Source: Gnomoniopsis sp. IMI 355080 (taxonomy: Eukaryota > Ascomycota > Sordariomycetes > Diaporthales > Gnomoniaceae). From it: 64,000 nucleotides of DNA. A program made the translations under genes and the position numbers. Below, piece by piece: positions 56,801-64,000 of the stretch. Positions within the stretch are counted from its first letter, which is position 1. Every line of letters begins with the position of its first letter. The notes below the pieces were generated by a model. It did no database searches and was not told the DNA's origin. It saw only the letters and a list, made by a program, of their open reading frames with translations. Where the stretch lies: NCBI GenBank assembly GCA_027946555.1, contig JAPEVC010000067.1, forward strand, positions 62,001-126,000, given 5' to 3'.

Positions 56801-59800
56801 ATTGCTGGCCACTCTCGCAAAGTTCCTCGCAAGTCTCTCATCGGCGCTCCCATGCCCGCCATGGATGAGAACGAGCACGTGTGGCGTGGTTTCCTGTCCC
56901 TTGACGAGGAGCCTTGGATTCGTGAGCACAAGGTCTTGTCCATGGTTCTGTTCCCCGGTGCCGGCATGGTCGCCATGATCCTCGAGGCTGCCGCCCAGAT
57001 GGCCGACCCCGGCAAGAAGGTCCACAGCTACAAGCTGCGTGATGTTGCGTTCTTCAGCGCCATGCCCATGAGCGAGGACACCCCGACCGAGACCGTTGTG
57101 CATGTCCGCCCCCACATCGTCTCCACGGCGGCGTCCAACCCTCACACCTGGTGGGAGTGGACCATTTCTTCCTGCACTGGGCGCGACCAGGCTCTGCGTG
57201 ACAACGCTCGTGGTATGATGACCATCGAGTACGTCACCGAGAGTGAGCAAATGAAGGCCGAACAAGCTCACCTCCTCGCCGCCAAGCAGTCCGAGTACAA
57301 GCAGGTCTTGGAGTCGTGCCCCGACACCTTTGCCAAGGAGAAGTTCTACGAGACGACGACCAACGTCTCTTGGTTCTACGGTCCTCTGTTCCAGACCCTG
57401 GACAACATGCACCCTGGTAAGGAGAGGTGCACTTATGATGTCTTCCTCCAAGACTGTGGCCCTACCTACAGCGAGGGGCTCGTGAAGCGCCCCTTCCTCA
57501 TCCACCCCGCCATGCTGGATGCTGTCTTCCAGTCCTTTGTCGGTGGTACCTACACTGAGGATAAGCAGCTCAACATCCACAAGGCGACCGTCCCCACTGC
57601 GGTCGGCGAGTTTGAGATTTCTGCCGACTTCCCCGAAGAGGTTGGCAGCTGCCTCAAGGCCTACTGCACGACCAAACGTCACTCATTCCGTGACACTGCC
57701 GCTGATGTCTTCTGGCTCGGCGAAGACCTCAACAAGCTGTACCTGCAGGTCCACGATTACCGCTCCACCGAGCTTTCCTCCTCGTCTGATGAAGTCGTTG
57801 AGGTCGGCAAGAAGACGGAGACGAGCGATCTGTGCACGGCCATCAACTGGGAGTACTCTCTGGAGTTGATGAAGTCCGAGGAGCTCAAGAAGGTCACTGA
57901 GGGTTTGTCGCCTCAGGATGCCACTTCCAAGGTTGCCCGCATGTTCCTCCATGTCAACCCAACCGCTACTGTGATCGAGCTCCTCCCCAGCTCTGACATC
58001 ACCAAGGGTGCGATGGCATCTGTGGCTGATGCTGTCACCCTGCCAAGCCAGATCCGCTATGCTGTTGCCGCGCCTCAAGGCGATGCCGTCACTGATGTAT
58101 TCTACCTCGGCGACGCGGCCACACCTGCTCCTACGGATGTTGCTGCAGCTGATCTCATTGTCATTTCGCCTGCCTGCGAGGGCATGGCCGGCTTTGAGCA
58201 ATACATCAGCAAGGCTCTGTCCCTGGCCAAGTCCACTGCCAGTGTTCTCTGCACTGCTTCTCCTGAGGCTTCGGTGGCCGAGCTCGTCCTCAAAGACTTC
58301 ACCTCCACCCTTGGCGCTGGCTTATACTCCAAGCCCACTGCTGTCAAGGCCAAGAGCACCGAGGCTAAGCCTGAGGTCGTCATTGTTGAGTCACCCACTC
58401 CCAGCGAATTCGCCAAGTCTTTTGCTGGCAAGCTCACCGAGACGCTCTCTGGTCTCGAGTACACCGTCAAGACTGTCACCTGGGACAGCAACGACATCGT
58501 CTCCGCCACCGAAGGCAAAGCTGCCATCTCTTTGCTCGAGCTAGAGAAGGCTATCCTGGACGAGATCTCCGAGCCTGACTTCCTTGCTCTCCGTGAGGTC
58601 ATCCTCAAGGCAGAGCGTCTGCTCTGGCTTACCCACGGCGACGAGCCTGACTTCAACATGGTCGATGGTCTTGCTCGTGTCGTGCGCGGTGAGATTGTTG
58701 GGACTCGCTTCGACGTGCTCCACTTGTCTGCTGCTTCGAGCTTGGACATTGGTGCAGACCTCACTGGACGGATCCTCAGCGCTAACTCCAAGGACAACGA
58801 GTTCCGCGAACAGAATGGTGCTCTGTCGGTGTCTCGCATCTGCAAGGACAAGCCTGAGAACGCCGATGTTAACCACCACCTGAAGGATTGGACAGGAGTC
58901 ATGCCCCTCAAGGAGCACGATGGTCCTCTCCGCCTGACTGTCGGCCAGCCCGGTATGCTCGACACGCTCCAGTTCATCCCCGATGACCGATTCATTGGCA
59001 AGCCCCTCGGTGAGCGCGAGGTCGAGATTGAGGTGAAGGCATCTGGTGTCAACTTCCGTGATGTCATGTCCTCCATGGGTGTCCTGAACGACTCCTGGCT
59101 GGGTCTTGAGGCCTCTGGTATCATTACCGCCGTTGGCTCCAAGGTCACACGCGTCAAGGTCGGCGACCGCGTTGCCGGCTGTGGTACTGGTGCCCACACA
59201 ACCAACCTTCGAACTACAGAGGTTGCTTGCGCCAAGATCCCTGACACGATGAGCTTTGAGGAGGCTGCTGCTATGAGTGTCATTCACACCACCGCCTACC
59301 ATGCCCTGGTCAACCTTGCCAAGCTCAAGAAGGGCCAGTCTGTTCTCATTCACGCTGCGGCTGGTGGTGTTGGCCAAGCAGCGATCCAGCTTGCCAACCA
59401 CTTGGGCATCGTTGTCTATGCCACTGTCGGTTCTCCTGAGAAGAGAAAGCTGATCATCGAGAAATATGGCGTCAACCCCGACCACATCTTCAACTCTCGT
59501 GACGCCTCTTTCGTCCACGGTGTTAAGCGTATGACTAAGGGCAAGGGTGTCAACGCGATCCTCAACTCGCTTTCCGGCGAGCTGCTCCGCCAATCGTGGT
59601 ACTGCCTCGCCACCTTCGGTACCTTTATCGAAATTGGTCTCCGTGATATCCAGGGCAACACGCGCTTGGACATGAAGCCGTTCATGGACAACACCACCTT
59701 CACTTTCTTCAACTTGCTCCTTGTCATGGAGCACCTTCCCGATGAGATGGCCGAGATTGTCACCAATGTGTATGACCTTGTGCACAAGGGCGTACTGTAT

Positions 59801-61099
59801 GCTCCTACCGTACTCACTACCTATCCAGTGGGTGCCATGGAGGATGCCTTCCGTCTGATGCAGAGCGGTCGCCACCTTGGAAAGCTTGTCCTCACTATGG
59901 GTGCCGACCCCCAGGCACCTGTTCTTCACAAGGCTTCCAACTCCCTCAAGCTGGACCCCAATGCCACTTACCTGCTTGTCGGAGGTCTAGGTGGTCTCGG
60001 TCGTTCGCTCGCCGGCATGTTCCTTGACAGCGGTGCGCGCAACATTGCCTTCGTTTCGCGGTCGGGCGACTCATCCGCGGAGGCCAAGAAGACAATGGAA
60101 GCACTCTCGGCTCGTCCCGGTGTCAACATCAAGGCCTTCAAGGCCGATATGGCTGACATGGCATCATTTGAGGCAGCCATGGCCGAGTGCAATGCTGCCC
60201 TGCCTCCCGTCAAGGGTGTCGTCCAGATGGCCATGGTGCTGCGCGACGCGCTGTTCGAGAAGATGACACATGACGAGTGGGTCACCTCCATCAAGCCCAA
60301 GGTTCATGGCACACGCAACCTGCACGCGCACTTTGACGCCAGCCGCCCTCTCGACTTCATGATGTTCTTCTCCTCTTGCGCCGGTGTCTTCGGCAACTCT
60401 GGCCAAGCCAACTACGCTGCGGGTAACACCTACCAAGACGAGCTGGCGCACTTCCGCCGCTCCAAGGGCCTGGCGGGTGTCTCCGTCGACTTGGGTATCA
60501 TGCGAGACGTCGGTGTCGTCGCCGAGACGGGCGCCAAGGGTTTCCTCGCGCTCTGGGAGGAGGCCATTGGTATTCGCGAGAACGTCTTCCACGCCATGAT
60601 GCGCTCCATCATCAACGGACAGACAGACCCCAAGACCCGTGACAATTTCCCAGCCCAAGTGTCCACTGGTCTGGCCACGGCCGATGTCATGGCCGAGTTC
60701 GGCCTTCCCCGCCCCGACTACTTTGACGACCCGCGCATGGCTCGCCTTGCCATCGCGACTCACGCGGCGGGCGCCGGTGCGGCTAAGGGCGGCGCGGCCA
60801 CGATCGAGTCGCGCCTGCAGGAGGCCGAGGGCCTGGAGGCGGCCACGGAGATCATCACCGAGGCACTGGTTCAGAAGACGGCAGATATTCTGCAGATGCC
60901 GGCCAGCGAGGTCGACCCCAACAGGCCGATGTACGTGTACGGTGTGGACTCGCTGGTGGCTATGGAGGTGCGCAACTGGATCAGCAGGGAGATGAAGGCC
61001 AACATGGCGCTGCCTGAGATTCTGGCGGCTATGCCGATGTACAAGTTCGCGGGCAAGATTGCCGAGAGGAGCAAGCTGGTCACTGTCAAGGCGGAGTAA
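53848..61099 (+). CDS. Highly reducing polyketide synthase (KS-AT-DH-psiMT-ER-KR-ACP)
   Basis: Two exons (53848-53956 and 54141-61099) join across a 184 bp intron, total 2355 residues. KS: VETACSSS (Cys178), ECHGTGT (His313), NIGHLEAG (His353). AT: TGQGAQWAGMG and GHSSGE (Ser639). DH: His966 in EHKVLSMVLFPGAG and Asp1163 in HPAMLDAVF; the usual Gly four residues after the His is Ser. About 1270-1600 is a weak, shortened methyltransferase-like region that lacks the SAM-binding glycine motif. ER: HAAAGGVGQAAIQ (about 1774). KR: LVGGLGGLG (about 1984) and NYAAGN (Tyr2128). ACP: YGVDSLVAM (Ser2307). No release domain, as expected when the product is handed to the SAT of the divergent NR-PKS. Complete reducing set, so fully or partly saturated positions are possible; C-methylation is not expected. 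Confidence 0.93.
53999..54011 (+). repeat. 13 bp poly-G tract in HR-PKS intron 1
   Basis: Run of 13 G inside the 184 bp first intron. Length is prone to slippage and sequencing error but it has no coding effect. Confidence 0.8.
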
Positions 61100-64000
61100 G
61101 TGAAGGGGGCGACAACGAGCATGATACAGAGCCGGGTGGGTCGTGGGAAAGGAGAAGCTACTCACTGCCAGATCGTTGATGGGCCCTGGGGGGTTTGAGC
61201 GCTACCAAACCCTTCGTCCAGGTGATGTGCGACAGTCTGTTTGGGGGTAGAGAGAGAGAGACAGAGACAGGTCTTGGGGTTTTCCTTGGATGATGTAATG
61301 ATATCTACGGATAACTGCTTCACGGCGTGGCGGTGGTGCTTAGATATATTGTCTTTTGTTGTCTGGTCGGTGGGTGTTAGATCGACTTGTACAGGGTGGT
61401 GGGATGATTTTCTTTCTTTTTGTCATTACATTGGATATAGTTTGGATAGATTATGGTATTTCATTACTGTTTCAGTCGATCGTGCCTCTTTGATTGCTTG
61501 TTGTATTGTGAGACTCGAAGTCTGAGTGAATGAATCTCCCTAGGCTCTAGGTGTCCTATATCGATTTTGAAGCTTGAGGACAAGCTGGGAATTCTAGAGT
61601 CATTGATTTATGTGTTTTGCTTCCGGTGAAGACCGGAGACCAATTAATGTGACCAGAAATGAAATCAATTCGACGGGACTATATTACGGGAAAGTTGAAT
61701 GTAAGATGCGCAGACAACTTCATTGGATGTTAATTGTTATCTGGCACACTCAACTCGTTGGCATTGATATAGTAAAGACTATAGTGGAATTTATGAAGGA
61801 TCAATTATGTATTCGGTCGAACCTTTCGGTCTATTTCTGAAATTCAAGATTCATGGTCAGGAACCAAGCATGTGGTCATTGTGTGGAACCTTTAAATTGA
61901 GTTTGCGCAGTGTGTGCCAATCATCATGAAATGTGGAAGATGGTTACCATTTTACTCATAATAGTCTTGACATCTAAAATTTCCCGAGACTGGAAAAAAC
62001 CTTCTATATTGAACTTGTCCGTATTAGGACGTACGAAAAGGCCCTGCAAGATGCTGAACAGCTGAAAAAAAATAATGACGACTTGATGAAAGTTTTGATG
62101 CGTTTATGAGATAGGTTTCATCTGTGTTATCTTGAATAGCTATGAAAAGTTGTAGAAAGGCAAAGTACGTTGCCATTGTATTCAGACTAGAAGCCTAACA
62201 GAAACATTGACGGACGAAATTCATCTTGTGGACTTCCATGGTTGCCATGAGATTCGGAAAATAGTCTGCCAATGAGGTATGAGCTAAATTTACTAAGTAA
62301 AAGATAGAAGAGAGGAAATAAGAGCCAACAAAAACCAATTCCGAAGTTGGCGAGAGAACAGAAATCTCAAGTGAGGCCAGGGCCAGCAGTGGAAAATGTA
62401 GTCCACAGATTGGAGTACCATGCTGAACCTTAAATTCATGATAACGTGTCAAATCAAGAGACAAAATCGAATCTCCTAGAACACCCAGTGGGATCCAGCA
62501 GAAGCCCGAGTATGAACTGATGACAAAAGTGCGCACAACACCACGGCACTTTCAGCCTCATCGTTCACCTTGGCTCCATGACGCAAAGCAATTATATGGC
62601 ACCTCGTCTAATCACAGATCGGCGTAATGACGATACATGGCCTGTTATCTTCACATCGACCGGTCAACCGAGAGCCGAGGTCTACCAGAATTTCTCGCTT
62701 TCATTCTTTGGCCCTCTGCGGTTGACTGGCCAAGGTTCGTCAGCTCGTCCGCGGGAAGCGCAAGATCGGAACTTCGCATCTCGACACATGTGATGTTCCG
62801 AGCTCTACTTTGACCGACCTGTCTCCCCGGCAGAGCCTTTCAACGGTCATGCTGGATACCACGTGGTATCCACGAGCTTCAGGACGGTTAAAAAAAATCG
62901 CATGCTTTCTCCCTTCATGATGATGGTTGTTGAAGGAGGAAAGTGGAGCCATTCAGCGGCACATGTTTAGTTGCATGGCATATCTTATGCAGTCTATTCT
63001 GGGCCAATCCTTGGCGCGGCATCCTTGGAGTGTGGCTTATTAGGTCCGCATACACGGTCATTTTTGCCGTGAAGCTGGCTGTCTCTCGTTATCACGGGCA
63101 CTGAGGCCTGCGTGGCCGGGCTGCGACCTGCCTTTCGAGGCAAGTGGATATCGGCCCGCCAGTGACCAGCGAGGCAAGCGACGTCCGCTCGGCGGCACTG
63201 AAGTAGGCCGTGGATTGCAGAATTCGGTTACCAAGGTAATTAATGTACATAGTCAAGAGTCTGCGGACAACTTGAGATTTTCCTGACAGCTGAACATTGA
63301 ACTTGCGCTATGTCCTCGGACTGTTAATACATTCCTCAACTCTTACAAAAAATTCAGACACAACCAGAAACGGCCCACACCAGCGGCGGTGAGAGCAATC
63401 GTCCACCGACAGTGAGTCCACTCGTCGGCGTCTCGGATGTCGCATCTATTTCCCAATATGGATCCAAGCACCAACCCTCACTTGATTTATCGGCAAGTCT
63501 CAGTCGTGCAACATGTGTTCTCAAGTCAATATAATACGCGTATAATTGTAATCGAGCTCGCAGAATCGAGACTTTCTACGAATCTGCAGTACGTAGTAGA
63601 GGGCTCATCTGATAATTATTTCATCACTCTGCTTTGAGAGAACAAACGACGTCAACAAATACTTGTGGTATCCCGAGACGGGCATGGATATTCCCCGATA
63701 CGCCAATCGTAGAGATTACATCCCGCCGCAGACTTCCCAGCTTGCATACGTCTACGACCAGATAGGGAAACACGCCCAGGCGTGCGATGAGGCTGTCAGG
63801 ACCCCTTGCGGCCACTGTCCCTGCGGTGATCATTCTCTCCACGCCCGCCGATTGCCTTGCAGACCCGCGTGACGTGGGTGTTGTAAAGAACCCCCCCCCC
63901 CCCAATTGAAAAAACAGACATGGTCCTCGCAGCGAGCACTGCGGGTGGGCCCACACACTGCATGCTTCTGGAAGGTGGTTCTAGATCGGTTTCTCCAGGC
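61100..64000. other. Right-flank region without supported genes
   Basis: AT-rich up to about 62.9 kb, then GC-richer. Short open frames only. A coding-like stretch at about 63636-63872 (NDVNKYLWYPETGMDIPRY) has good codon periodicity but no start, family or splice partners in the window. A 13 bp poly-C run lies at 63891-63903. Confidence 0.4.

Overview
This window is nuclear DNA of a filamentous ascomycete (Pezizomycotina, probably Sordariomycetes). The signs are 57-184 bp spliceosomal introns with GTRAGT-like donors, Zn2Cys6 regulation, a HET-domain protein, fungal SAT-type iterative polyketide synthases and long AT-rich intergenic DNA. The species cannot be fixed from the sequence. No RNA genes, CRISPR arrays or intact transposons were found. 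All exon joins below were read by eye from splice sites and protein continuity.

Layout. 0-10 kb holds a Dcr2-like metallophosphatase, an unrecognised nuclear-type protein, a broken fragment of a fungal F-box-like gene, and a 1295-residue HET protein with a very large internal insertion. 10-20 kb is mostly gene-poor and carries repeated ACCTAGGT palindromes, a calpain-like protein whose catalytic Cys is Ser, and a small secreted protein. 20-28 kb has an NRPS-like A-T-reductase enzyme divergent from a D-2-hydroxyacid dehydrogenase, then a fungal sulfotransferase-like protein. 30-38.4 kb has a dihydropyrimidinase/hydantoinase divergent from a Zn2Cys6 regulator, then a TauD-type dioxygenase divergent from a Dal5-type MFS transporter. 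This looks like a small uptake, ring-opening and oxidation module. 39-44.2 kb has a BBE-type flavin oxidase, an aldo-keto reductase and a DHDPS/HOGA-type aldolase, all on the + strand.

44.4-61.1 kb is the centrepiece: a non-reducing PKS (SAT-KS-AT-PT-ACP-ACP-TE, 2257 aa, minus strand) divergent from a highly reducing PKS (KS-AT-DH-degenerate MT-ER-KR-ACP, 2355 aa, plus strand). They share a 2.4 kb promoter. In family terms the HR-PKS makes a reduced chain, the SAT domain of the NR-PKS accepts it, and the NR-PKS extends and aromatises it and releases it by thioesterase. This is the logic of resorcylic acid lactones and related hybrids; the product cannot be read from sequence. The shared promoter has five exact copies of CGGGACAT, arranged three near one gene and two near the other, a strong candidate for the binding site of a pathway regulator. 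The BBE oxidase, AKR, TauD enzyme and transporter are possible tailoring/export partners, but they could equally belong to the separate catabolic modules. 61.1-64 kb shows no supportable gene.
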